From assembly GCA_022424805.1 (NCBI GenBank), contig JAKMGR010000056.1:1-9350 (forward strand): 9,350 nucleotides of DNA, read 5' to 3'. This document shows, piece by piece, positions 1 to 6,960 of this stretch. Source of the DNA: Verrucomicrobiales bacterium (GTDB lineage: Bacteria; Verrucomicrobiota; Verrucomicrobiia; Verrucomicrobiales; DEV007). A program made the position numbers and the translations under genes. The notes under the pieces are model-generated. The model made no database searches. It saw only the letters and a program-made list of their open reading frames with translations, and was not told the DNA's origin. Every line of letters starts with the position of its first letter. Position 1 is the stretch's first letter.

Positions 1-1638
1 GATCAGGAAGAATGGCTCAACGCGGATCTCAAGGAACACCGCGCTACGCGGACCCATCTCATCGCGGGCTACCACAAACCAATGCGCCCTCACGTAAGTG
101 CCAAGAGCGAGGGGGAAAATCCCATGCTCTGGGCCGACAATTTCTACGAGCACGGCCTCGACCTGGCATTAGAGAGCGACTCCCATGTCATGAAGCGGAC
201 TCAACCGCTCAAACCAGACCCCGAAGGCCACGAAGGATTTTCCGCCGCCCCGGGTGATCCCAACGCAACCACCTACATCGGTGAGGGGTGCTGGGGAGCC
301 CCGCTTCGCGCTGCCGACGATGGCAAGCCCTGGACGATCGCAACGGAGGCATTCAATGGATTCGACTGGGTCCACGTTAGCCCAGATAACATCCAGGTAA
401 AAACAGTCCGCGTGGAGGGAAGCGCCAATTTCGACCCCGTCGATCTTGCAGCCCCATTTGAAACTCCCAAAGGGTTGAAGCTCTGGGAAGCGGGAGGAGA
501 GGAAATCCTCACTATTACGGCAGATCGCTACGGGAATGTGAAAAAGCCACCTCTGGCCACCCGTGGAGCGACCGTAACTCGCGGAATCAAAGGTGGAATG
601 AAAGGAGTGTCTGGGACGGCCACTGCGCCAAAACCTTCTGATGAGACGTCCAAGGCCTTTCACACAGTAGATGTTTACTTCGGAACTGATCGCAAACCGA
701 CCACTAGCAGGACCAACAACGACCGATACGGACAAGATCGGCACCGGGATGGCCCGATGGAATATGGAAAGACGACCATTTCCATCCCCCGCCATCACAA
801 GATCGGTGTCGTCGAAAGACCGAAGTGGTACAAGCTCGAATTTTCCGAAGACCCGAAAAAGCGCGTCACCATTCTGAATTTCAAGAAGATGGGAGCAGAG
901 TCGTTCTTTTCAGAAGTCAGCGAAACAGCGGGAGAACGCCCCAAAAACGAGGCTCTACTTTTCATCCACGGTTTCAACGTTCCATTCGATGATGCGATTC
1001 GTCGCACCGGCCAAATCACCTTTGACCTCGACTTTGGGGGTGTTGCGATGTCCTACAGCTGGCCTTCGCAAAGTGAGCTAAAGGCCTATACTATCGACGA
1101 AGCCAACGCCGAATGGTCCATTCCGCACCTGACTCAGTTCCTCATGGATCTGCAGGAGAAAACTGAGATCGACAGGATTCACGTGATCGCTCACAGCATG
1201 GGCACGCGAGTTCTCAGCTACGCTCTCGCCAACGCAAAAGACGAGGGCTTTGATCTCGATCTCCACAATGTCATTCTCGCAGCACCCGACATCGATAAGG
1301 ATGTTTTCACCGACCAGATCCTTCCCAAGATTACGGAGTGTTCCGACAAACTGACGATGTATGCTTCCTCCGACGATACCGCTTTGAAGCTCTCCCAAGC
1401 AATTCACGGGAGCGGACGACTCGGTCTATCGGGAGAGGAAATTCTCGCCACCACGGGCATGGACACGATCAATGCTTCCGGAATCGATACCAGCATGTTT
1501 GGCCACGGCTACTACGGCAGCCACAAAGTTGTTGTGGCAGATGTCTTCAACCTGGTCATCAAAGGATTGGAGCCACCAAACCGAAAGCTGATTCTCGGCA
1601 CCTTGGGAGAGTGGGATTTCACGGAGAACCCGGAATAG
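1..1638 (+). CDS. Metallophosphoesterase / DUF900 alpha/beta hydrolase fusion (5' partial)
   Basis: The frame is open from base 1 with no stop, so the ATG at 82 is internal and the gene starts outside the window. Counting codons from base 1, residues 1-150 resemble the C-terminal half of purple-acid-phosphatase-like metallophosphoesterases: EEWLNADL, then GYHKPMRPH (His25, His31), then LALESDSHVMKRTQPL (His62, Arg66), then GEGCWGAPLR. A linker rich in Gly, Thr, Lys and Pro follows (about 175-215). From about 223 the protein matches DUF900-type alpha/beta hydrolases: VDVYFGTDRKP, a basic ISIPRHH stretch, the FIHGFNVPFDDAIRRT oxyanion region, nucleophile Ser399 in AHSMGTR, probable acid Asp430 in APDIDKD, and probable His502 or His508 in GHGYYGSHK. 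The usual GHxH of the phosphoesterase reads SDSH here. The substrates of both halves are unknown. The membrane-protein gene follows after 21 bases and is probably cotranscribed. Domain calls are firm; any joint role is inference. Confidence 0.85.
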   Translation, partial: DQEEWLNADLKEHRATRTHLIAGYHKPMRPHVSAKSEGENPMLWADNFYEHGLDLALESDSHVMKRTQPLKPDPEGHEGFSAAPGDPNATTYIGEGCWGAPLRAADDGKPWTIATEAFNGFDWVHVSPDNIQVKTVRVEGSANFDPVDLAAPFETPKGLKLWEAGGEEILTITADRYGNVKKPPLATRGATVTRGIKGGMKGVSGTATAPKPSDETSKAFHTVDVYFGTDRKPTTSRTNNDRYGQDRHRDGPMEYGKTTISIPRHHKIGVVERPKWYKLEFSEDPKKRVTILNFKKMGAESFFSEVSETAGERPKNEALLFIHGFNVPFDDAIRRTGQITFDLDFGGVAMSYSWPSQSELKAYTIDEANAEWSIPHLTQFLMDLQEKTEIDRIHVIAHSMGTRVLSYALANAKDEGFDLDLHNVILAAPDIDKDVFTDQILPKITECSDKLTMYASSDDTALKLSQAIHGSGRLGLSGEEILATTGMDTINASGIDTSMFGHGYYGSHKVVVADVFNLVIKGLEPPNRKLILGTLGEWDFTENPE

Positions 1639-1659
1639 CCAGGAACGCTACCCGTCTCG

Positions 1660-2547
1660 ATGGCACCCGCAATACTCCCGGAAAACTGGCGTGAATCGCA
1701 ACCAGCTCTCTGGATATTTCTCCTGAAGCTCTCCGCTTGCCTCACCCTCGGCGCGCGCGGCTGGCTTACCTGGCAAGCTGACAGCCCGATCCGTGGGCTC
1801 TTCTGGCAGGAGGTCTGGTGGAGCTCGCTGTTGAAAAATTCGGCCGGAATCCCGTGGGATGATTGGGCCAAAGAATCCGACCCATACATTACGATAACAC
1901 TGAGTTGTATTGGACTGATCTTGATCGCAATCGCAATTGTTCCCTGGTTGCTTTCCTCTCTCCCCAAACTCCGCTGGCTGCTCTGGCTCGGGGCCTTTTT
2001 TCTCGTAGTCGACAGCTTCGCCCGCTGGGTCGCAAGCGACTACGACATCGGAATGGCAATCGAGCATTCCCTTCAAATGAGCGCTCCGATTGCCTTATTC
2101 TTTTTCGGAAAAGGTGCTGCGGCAACGAAGCAGACAGGCCGAGCGATGACCTTTCTATTGCTCATTGCGACGGGCTTCACCTTCGCCGGGCATGGATTTT
2201 ACGCGGCGGGGATTCATCCAGTTCCGCTTTCCTATCAGATCATGACGATGAAGCTACTCGGCTGCAGCGAAAGTGTTGCCGTCGGGTTTCTGCTTGTCGT
2301 CGGGGTTCTTGATATCCTTGCAGCCCTGGCACTTTTTCTGAAACCTCTGCGCCGGCCAGCCCTTCTCTACTGCGTCGCCTGGGGACTCTTGACCGCGCTC
2401 GCTCGCATCGCTTCCCACTTCAGTTTGTCTGCATCGTGGTGGAACCTCGATCCGTGGCTCTTCGAGACGACAGTGAGGACGTCGCATTGGTTGTTGCCTC
2501 TGCTCGTACTTGGGCTTCTCAGAAAAGGCGGCACTATGCCGGAGTAG
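1660..2547 (+). CDS. Multi-pass membrane protein of unknown function
   Basis: This 295-residue protein has about eight hydrophobic segments, near residues 17-37, 75-98, 102-121, 130-148, 158-180, 190-220, 224-244 and 270-287. I do not recognise a named family. The most distinctive stretch is GHGFYAAGIHPVPLSYQIM in the middle, followed by a long helix containing GVLDILAALALF. This layout is faintly like DoxX-type quinone-linked membrane proteins, but I cannot assign it. Trp is frequent in the N-terminal loop between the first two helices (WQEVWW, WDDWAKESDPY), which probably lies outside the cytoplasm. The ATG at 1660 is the first plausible start. AGGA at 1641-1644 lies 15 bases before it, too far for a normal ribosome site. 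The gene follows the phosphoesterase-hydrolase gene after 21 bases, suggesting an operon. It converges on the acyltransferase remnant with 7 bases between stop codons. Confidence 0.75.
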   Translation: MAPAILPENWRESQPALWIFLLKLSACLTLGARGWLTWQADSPIRGLFWQEVWWSSLLKNSAGIPWDDWAKESDPYITITLSCIGLILIAIAIVPWLLSSLPKLRWLLWLGAFFLVVDSFARWVASDYDIGMAIEHSLQMSAPIALFFFGKGAAATKQTGRAMTFLLLIATGFTFAGHGFYAAGIHPVPLSYQIMTMKLLGCSESVAVGFLLVVGVLDILAALALFLKPLRRPALLYCVAWGLLTALARIASHFSLSASWWNLDPWLFETTVRTSHWLLPLLVLGLLRKGGTMPE

Positions 2548-2563
2548 GTGCAAATCAGCCGCC
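2523..2563 (-). terminator. Candidate intrinsic terminator for the galactose operon
   Basis: Read on the minus strand, GGCGGC (2563-2558) can pair with GCCGCC (2532-2527), and the second arm is followed at once by TTTT (2526-2523). The stem is short (6 bp, all G or C) and the loop is long (25 bases), so it is imperfect. Its position, just after the minus-strand remnant ends, suits the end of the operon. It lies inside the 3' end of the convergent membrane-protein gene. A second possible stem, TGCCGG (2537-2542) with CCGGCA (2562-2567), would compete with it. No T run follows on the plus strand. Confidence 0.35.
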
Positions 2564-2857
2564 GGCAAATAGATCCGGAAAGCCCTCTGGATTGGCGAAG
2601 ATTTTTTCCAACCTTCGCATCACCAGGGCTCCTTGAGTTCCATCGGCATAGCTATGATCGAAGGTCATCGAAATGTTGACGACACGCTCCACCCGAAGTT
2701 CTCCATCGCGGACTACCGGCGCCTCTCTTGGCTTTCCGATTCCAATAATGATCGGGCATCTCGTGTAAGGTGACAGCGGAATCAATCCGCGCTCCAGTCC
2801 CAGCGCGCCGATATTGCTGACCATGAAAGACTGACACCCAGTGTGGTCGTTCTCCAA
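2555..2857 (-). pseudogene. Remnant of 2-oxoacid dehydrogenase-type acyltransferase (C-terminal catalytic part)
   Basis: About 100 codons resemble the last third of the catalytic domain of E2-type acyltransferases, in the catalytic-domain-only branch. The matching pieces are SFMVSNIGALGLERG, the proline-bearing IPLSPYTRCPIIIGIG stretch, PVVRDGELRVERV and TFDHSYADGTQGA. The last corresponds to the family's DHRxxDG motif, with His and Asp kept and Arg replaced by Ser. Everything before this, more than half of a normal catalytic domain and any lipoyl domain, is missing. The frame begins directly after the TAG stop of the symporter (2860-2858) and is in frame with it. The only possible starts are a TTG at 2857 with no ribosome site and an internal ATG at 2824. 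I read it as a gene cut by a deletion whose edge joined it to the symporter. A short coupled protein is less likely, because the active site of this family needs the missing half. Confidence 0.6.
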
Positions 2858-4483
2858 CTATCCCGCAAGAACGAGGTAGAGAATCAGAACCACGGCGATC
2901 AGCAATCCACCAACTGGCTTAGCAAGGCTCCATGGAGTGAGATCGACTACTTTCGCATCGACCTGAACATAGGCTTCGCTGCGTTTCATGAACGTTCCCA
3001 GAACCAGTTGCAGAATGATCAAACCAACAAAGACAGCTCCCATGAAGTGGTAGCCGGAACCAAACAGTTTCCCTGTCGTTTCACTGCCCCAGAACGTTCC
3101 CCACAACATCGTAAGCAGTCCGACCAGAATGGTGATGAAGGCGGCATGTCCATCAACTCGCTTGTTGAACATTCCGACAAGAATCACAGCGAGCAGAGGA
3201 ATGAAGTAGACGCCATTCAACTTTTGAAAGTATCCAAAGATCCCCTCGACTCCGAGAAAGATAACCGGTGCCCCAATCGCTGCGCAGATCGCAACGATGG
3301 CACTACACCAACGACCCGACTTCACGACCTGCTCGGGAGTAGCCTCTTTGTTGATCGCCTTTTTATAGACGCCGAGCGAGAAAAGCGTCGCGCTTGAGTT
3401 GAGAACGGAGTTGAAGGTTGAAAGGATCGAACCCACGACTACTGCTGCAAAAAATCCGGTCAGTGGGGCCGGGAGGACAAAACGCACCAGCGAACCGTAA
3501 ACTCGTGATCCATCTCGCTCGCCTGCATCGTTGAGAAGAGCTGCATTGAAATCCGCATTCTGATTCGCCACATGCAACGCGATGATTCCAGGAAGGACCA
3601 GAATAATCGGCGCGATAATTTTGAAAAACGCGGCGAGCAAAACACCTTTCTGACCCTCAGCCAGGTTTTTTGCTCCAAAGGTCCTCTGAATAATCTGCTG
3701 GTTTGTGCACCAGTAGAAAAAGTTGAGCAAGAGCACTCCGGAAAACAGAGTCGGCCAGTGCACATCCTCTCCCTCTTTTCCAAGGGAAACAAAGGCGTCT
3801 GGATTGTCAGCCTTGATCTCTTTGAAAAGTCCCGAAATGGAAGTGTCCCCGTCTCCCGCGAACTGAATGGAAAACCATGTAATCATAAGGCCACCAATGA
3901 GGAGGCCAAGCCCATTAAAAGTGTCGGAAACGGCAACCGCTCGCAATCCTCCAAAAATGGCATAAGCAGACCCAACGATTGCAATGAATCCAACCACCAC
4001 CCAAATCGTCGCCGTGTCGCCGAGACCCAATTTCGACGGCAAGTCGAGCATGTAGGCCAAGGCACTGGCTCCGCTGAAAAGAACAAAAGGAAGCAGGATC
4101 AGCATGTAGGCGACAATGAAAACTGCTGTCGTCAGGGCTCTTACTTTTGCGTCGTATCGCTCCTCCAGGAACTGCGGAATCGTTGTAATTCCGGACTTCA
4201 AATAGCGAGGCAGAAAAAACAGAGCCAGGACCACAAGCGAACATCCGGCGATAACCTCCCAAGCCATCACCGAAAGCCCTTCGGCAAACGCTCCCCCATT
4301 CAACCCGACCAACTGCTCGGTCGAGAGATTGGTGAGCAGGAGCGATCCCGCAATGACGAGTCCCGTCAGGCTGCGCCCAGCGAGGAAAAACCCGTCCTCG
4401 GTGTTCGTCCCTTTGCCACGGGTCAGGCGCCAGGTCAGAACAGCGACGAGAGCGGTGAAGAAAATGAAAGTGATCAGCGTCAT
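2858..4483 (-). CDS. Sodium/sugar symporter, SSS family, vSGLT-like (probable galactose importer)
   Basis: This 541-residue protein is close in length to the Vibrio sodium/galactose symporter vSGLT and has about 14 hydrophobic segments. Family landmarks are visible: GFFLAGRSL (31-39), NLSTEQ (52-57), FGGLRAVAVSD (177-187), FYWCTNQQIIQRTFGAK (256-272), AAFFK ending at Lys288, STFNSVLNSSATLFSLGVYK (355-374) and YFQKLNG (418-424). As I recall the vSGLT structure, Asn52 and Gln57 match its galactose-contacting Asn and Gln. Tyr257, Lys288 and Gln420 also match substrate-site residues, and the serine-rich stretch matches the sodium site. This supports a hexose such as galactose as substrate, driven by sodium across the inner membrane. 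The gene begins 19 bases after the galM stop, so it is the third gene of the operon. No clear ribosome site precedes the ATG. Its TAG stop is followed at once, in frame, by the acyltransferase remnant. Confidence 0.9.
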   Translation of the reverse strand: MTLITFIFFTALVAVLTWRLTRGKGTNTEDGFFLAGRSLTGLVIAGSLLLTNLSTEQLVGLNGGAFAEGLSVMAWEVIAGCSLVVLALFFLPRYLKSGITTIPQFLEERYDAKVRALTTAVFIVAYMLILLPFVLFSGASALAYMLDLPSKLGLGDTATIWVVVGFIAIVGSAYAIFGGLRAVAVSDTFNGLGLLIGGLMITWFSIQFAGDGDTSISGLFKEIKADNPDAFVSLGKEGEDVHWPTLFSGVLLLNFFYWCTNQQIIQRTFGAKNLAEGQKGVLLAAFFKIIAPIILVLPGIIALHVANQNADFNAALLNDAGERDGSRVYGSLVRFVLPAPLTGFFAAVVVGSILSTFNSVLNSSATLFSLGVYKKAINKEATPEQVVKSGRWCSAIVAICAAIGAPVIFLGVEGIFGYFQKLNGVYFIPLLAVILVGMFNKRVDGHAAFITILVGLLTMLWGTFWGSETTGKLFGSGYHFMGAVFVGLIILQLVLGTFMKRSEAYVQVDAKVVDLTPWSLAKPVGGLLIAVVLILYLVLAG

Positions 4484-4502
4484 ATCGTTTTGTTAGTCAG
4501 AA

Positions 4503-5678
4503 TTACTCTACTGAAAAGCGATGCACCATCTTGTGGTGATAGGTCTCGCCGGGCCGAAGCACTGCACTCGGCGCATCAGGATTATTGGGAGCATCCGGAT
4601 AGTTTTCCGTCTCCAGGCAAAGTGCGGTCCTGAGCTGATAAGTGACACCGCCCTTACCCGTCGCCGTCCCGTCGAGAAAGTTTCCTCCGTAGAATTGAAT
4701 CGCAGGTTGATTCGTCGAGATTTCCATGACACGCCCGGTCTCGGGATCGCGGAGTTTTGATGCTTTGACGAGATCACCTTCCTTCGTGCCATTGAGAACC
4801 CACGCATGATCATATCCGCCACCGAGCTTGAGTGCCTCGAAGTCTGCCTCGACCCGCTCGCCAATAAGATGAGGGCTCGTAAAATCCATCGGCGTATCTG
4901 CGACTGCCGCCTTCTCTCCTGTTGGAATAAGCCCGGGATTCGTAGCGAGATAGTGGTCGGCATAAAGGGTCAGCTCATGATCATTGATGGAAGTGTCAGG
5001 GTCACCACTGAGATTCCAGTAACTGTGATGCACGATATTGAGAACAGTAGGTGCATCTGTTGTTGCCTTCGCCTCCCACGCCAACTCGTTGGCATCAGTG
5101 AGGGTGTAGGTCACTTCGACACTTAGATTTCCGGGATACCCCTCTTCTCCATCTTTGCTGAGGTAGGTCAACTTGACCCCACGTTCTCCATCGCCTTCGA
5201 AAGTCTCCCCTTTCCAGAGGACTTTATCGAAGCCCTTCGTGCCGCCGTGGAGATGACACGGAATTCCACCGGGATCGTTGTTCGTCACCAGCGAGTATCC
5301 TTTTCCATCCAGTGTAAACTTGCCGTTCGCGATGCGATTGCCAAAACGTCCGACCGTCGCTCCGAAGTAGGATGTATTCGAGAGCCAGCCTTCGAGCGTG
5401 TCATAACCGTGAGTCACATCGGCGAGGTTTCCGTCTTTGTCCGGAACGGTCAGCGAATCGAGAATCGCGCCGTATTCCGTCACTTTCGCGACCATGCCGT
5501 TGGCATTCGTCAGAGTGAAAATTTTCACGCTCTCGCCAGTCGGCAATCTTCCGTGCTTTGTTTCGGTCACACTGGAAGCCGTCGATGATTCGCGGCCGCC
5601 AGAAGAAGGGGTTTCACTACAGGAAGAAAAGAGAGCACACATTGCTGTCACAGTCAGAAGGGTTCGTAGGGGTTTCAT
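4503..5678 (-). CDS. galM: Aldose 1-epimerase (galactose mutarotase), probable lipoprotein
   Basis: The enzyme interconverts alpha and beta anomers of aldoses such as galactose, supplying the form that galactokinase uses. The 391-residue protein has the family landmarks in order: GRFGNRIANGKF (110-121), LHGGTKGFDK (143-152) with catalytic-type His144, VHHSYWNLSG (216-225) with His218, the YADHYLATNPGLIPTGE stretch (239-255), GGYDHAWVLN (288-297) with Asp290, and CLETENYPDAPN (354-365) with probable catalytic base Glu356. The N terminus is a basic-hydrophobic signal ending in ALFSSC with Cys20, followed by a Ser/Thr-rich linker. This resembles a lipoprotein signal, although Phe rather than Leu stands at the -3 position. 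It would place the enzyme at a membrane outside the cytoplasm, before transport. It starts 27 bases after the galK stop and ends 19 bases before the symporter. No clear ribosome site is visible. Confidence 0.93.
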   Translation of the reverse strand: MKPLRTLLTVTAMCALFSSCSETPSSGGRESSTASSVTETKHGRLPTGESVKIFTLTNANGMVAKVTEYGAILDSLTVPDKDGNLADVTHGYDTLEGWLSNTSYFGATVGRFGNRIANGKFTLDGKGYSLVTNNDPGGIPCHLHGGTKGFDKVLWKGETFEGDGERGVKLTYLSKDGEEGYPGNLSVEVTYTLTDANELAWEAKATTDAPTVLNIVHHSYWNLSGDPDTSINDHELTLYADHYLATNPGLIPTGEKAAVADTPMDFTSPHLIGERVEADFEALKLGGGYDHAWVLNGTKEGDLVKASKLRDPETGRVMEISTNQPAIQFYGGNFLDGTATGKGGVTYQLRTALCLETENYPDAPNNPDAPSAVLRPGETYHHKMVHRFSVE

Positions 5679-5705
5679 AGTTCGCAGATATTCGCGTATT
5701 AGGGT

Positions 5706-6875
5706 TCAGGCAGATGGCACAAGGTGAGCACCGTCTACCGCAGTTGTTATAAAGCAATTCAGGTCACGTCCAAACTTTTCCTGATAGAAATCTTCGAGAG
5801 ATCTTTTCACTTCGGCAGCCGATTCCGTTTTTACGAGACTCACCGTAGACCCTCCAAAGCCTCCCCCGGTCATGCGCGATCCCACAACTCCGCCACGTTT
5901 TCCAATGGCGTATGCCGCATCGACGAGGGCATCGAGTTCCACGCAACTCACCTCAAAATCATCGCGAAGTGATTCGTGTCCCGCTCGCATAATATGCCCG
6001 AGTTCATCGAGATCGCCTGTAACCAGGGCCTGGGAAAAACTTTCCACTCTCGCCATTTCTGATACGACATGGCTGGCGCGATGAAAGAGCCGCGTCCCCA
6101 TTTTCTCCTTCGTTTTCTCCATATCTCCGCGCTCTGCGAGAGTCGCAAAAGAATCGAGTTGGAGACGCCGGAGCACCATCTCGCAGTCCTCCCGACGCTT
6201 CCGGTATTCACCGTCTCCCAACGCGTGCGTCACTCCCGTATCGGCAGTGAGAATCGAAATACCGTCAGGAATTGGAAAGTACGAGTGCGAAAGATTGCCA
6301 CAATTGAGTCTCATCACCCGCCCGGCTTTTCCAGCCCCGACTGCCATTTGATCCATGATCCCACACGGCACACCGGCAAAATCATGCTCGGCGCGCTGGC
6401 ACAGCAAGGCCCGGTCCACCACATCCTGTTCGATTCCACTGAGCGATTCGATCACCAGTGCAATCGCTGTTTCGAGGGCGGCACTACTACTTAATCCGGC
6501 ACCGACCGGGAGATCAGACTCAATCGATGCGCGAAAGGCTGGCGACATCACACCCGCATCCCGATACACTGCGATCACTCCGATAATATAGTTCAGCCAG
6601 ATGTCGGACTTCTCTCTCCGCACCTGCAATTCCGAGAGGTCAAAAGTGGCGGACTCCTCGATACCAAGCCCCTCCGGAAAAATTTCGCATACACTCCCCT
6701 CAACCGGCGACGCCTCGATACGGAGCGACCTATCAATTGCGATCGGCATCACCTCTCCGCCAAGATAGTCGATATGTTCCCCGATCAGATTGATCCGGCC
6801 AGGAGCAACCACCGTAACAGCGGGCTCGTGGCCAAACTTTTGATGGAACAGATTGTCGGTCATAGGGGGCATCAT
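5706..6875 (-). CDS. galK: Galactokinase
   Basis: The enzyme phosphorylates alpha-galactose at C1 with ATP, the first committed step of the Leloir pathway, in the cytoplasm. From the ATG at 6875 the protein has 389 residues, normal for GalK. Motifs present are the galactokinase signature GRINLIGEHIDY (26-37, with Arg27), the GHMP ATP loop LPVGAGLSSSAA (122-133), the CGIMDQ stretch (171-176) with catalytic Asp175, and GSRMTGGGFGGS (332-343). The frame stays open upstream to 7040, but that would run into the divergent regulator gene and add about 55 residues unlike any kinase. A GGAG at 6888-6885, 9 bases before the ATG at 6875, supports the shorter start. A second ATG at 6872 and a third at 6863 (MTDNLFHQKF) are alternatives. 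It is the first gene of an operon with galM and the symporter. Confidence 0.95.
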   Translation of the reverse strand: MMPPMTDNLFHQKFGHEPAVTVVAPGRINLIGEHIDYLGGEVMPIAIDRSLRIEASPVEGSVCEIFPEGLGIEESATFDLSELQVRREKSDIWLNYIIGVIAVYRDAGVMSPAFRASIESDLPVGAGLSSSAALETAIALVIESLSGIEQDVVDRALLCQRAEHDFAGVPCGIMDQMAVGAGKAGRVMRLNCGNLSHSYFPIPDGISILTADTGVTHALGDGEYRKRREDCEMVLRRLQLDSFATLAERGDMEKTKEKMGTRLFHRASHVVSEMARVESFSQALVTGDLDELGHIMRAGHESLRDDFEVSCVELDALVDAAYAIGKRGGVVGSRMTGGGFGGSTVSLVKTESAAEVKRSLEDFYQEKFGRDLNCFITTAVDGAHLVPSA

Positions 6876-6884
6876 TCTAGTCAG

Positions 6885-6888
6885 CTCC
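6885..6888 (-). promoter_or_regulatory. Ribosome binding site deciding the galK start
   Basis: GGAG on the minus strand lies 9 bases before the ATG at 6875. It is one of the few clear Shine-Dalgarno-like sites in the window. It favours the start giving MMPPMTDNL over the longer frame reaching 7040, which would overlap the regulator. Confidence 0.55.
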
Positions 6889-6900
6889 GGCGCGATTCGG

Positions 6901-6916
6901 CAACGATTGCACGTTG
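6901..6916. promoter_or_regulatory. Candidate operator palindrome between galK and the regulator
   Basis: CAACGATTGCACGTTG is an inverted repeat with exact 5-base arms (CAACG and CGTTG) around a 6-base centre. It sits in the 85-base gap between two divergent genes and overlaps the candidate -35 box of the regulator. A dyad in this position is what an autoregulated local repressor or activator would bind. Arms this short can occur by chance, and AraC-type ends often bind direct repeats instead, so the assignment is tentative. Confidence 0.35.
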
Positions 6917-6942
6917 AGAAAGCAGCACATTCTTTGTAAACA
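6914..6942 (+). promoter_or_regulatory. Candidate sigma-70 promoter of the XylR-type regulator
   Basis: TTGAGA (6914-6919) matches five of six -35 consensus bases. After a 17-base spacer comes TAAACA (6937-6942), a poor -10 box with three of six matches. Transcription would begin near 6949, about a dozen bases before the ATG, giving a very short leader that fits the lack of a ribosome site. The weak -10 box would fit an activator-dependent or weak promoter. I found no convincing promoter for galK on the other strand. Confidence 0.3.
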
Positions 6943-6960
6943 TCGGACAAGCCTTTTTCC

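Noticed and set aside
169..798. 209-codon minus-strand frame
   Set aside because: It lies wholly opposite the phosphoesterase-hydrolase fusion, whose domains are recognisable on the plus strand.
2843..3397. 184-codon plus-strand frame
   Set aside because: It is the antisense shadow of the symporter's 3' end, with no motif and biased composition.
3572..4633. 353-codon plus-strand frame opposite the symporter
   Set aside because: It is rich in Gln, Asn, Arg and Ser with no domain, as expected of a frame opposite a hydrophobic protein gene; the minus strand has a clear symporter.
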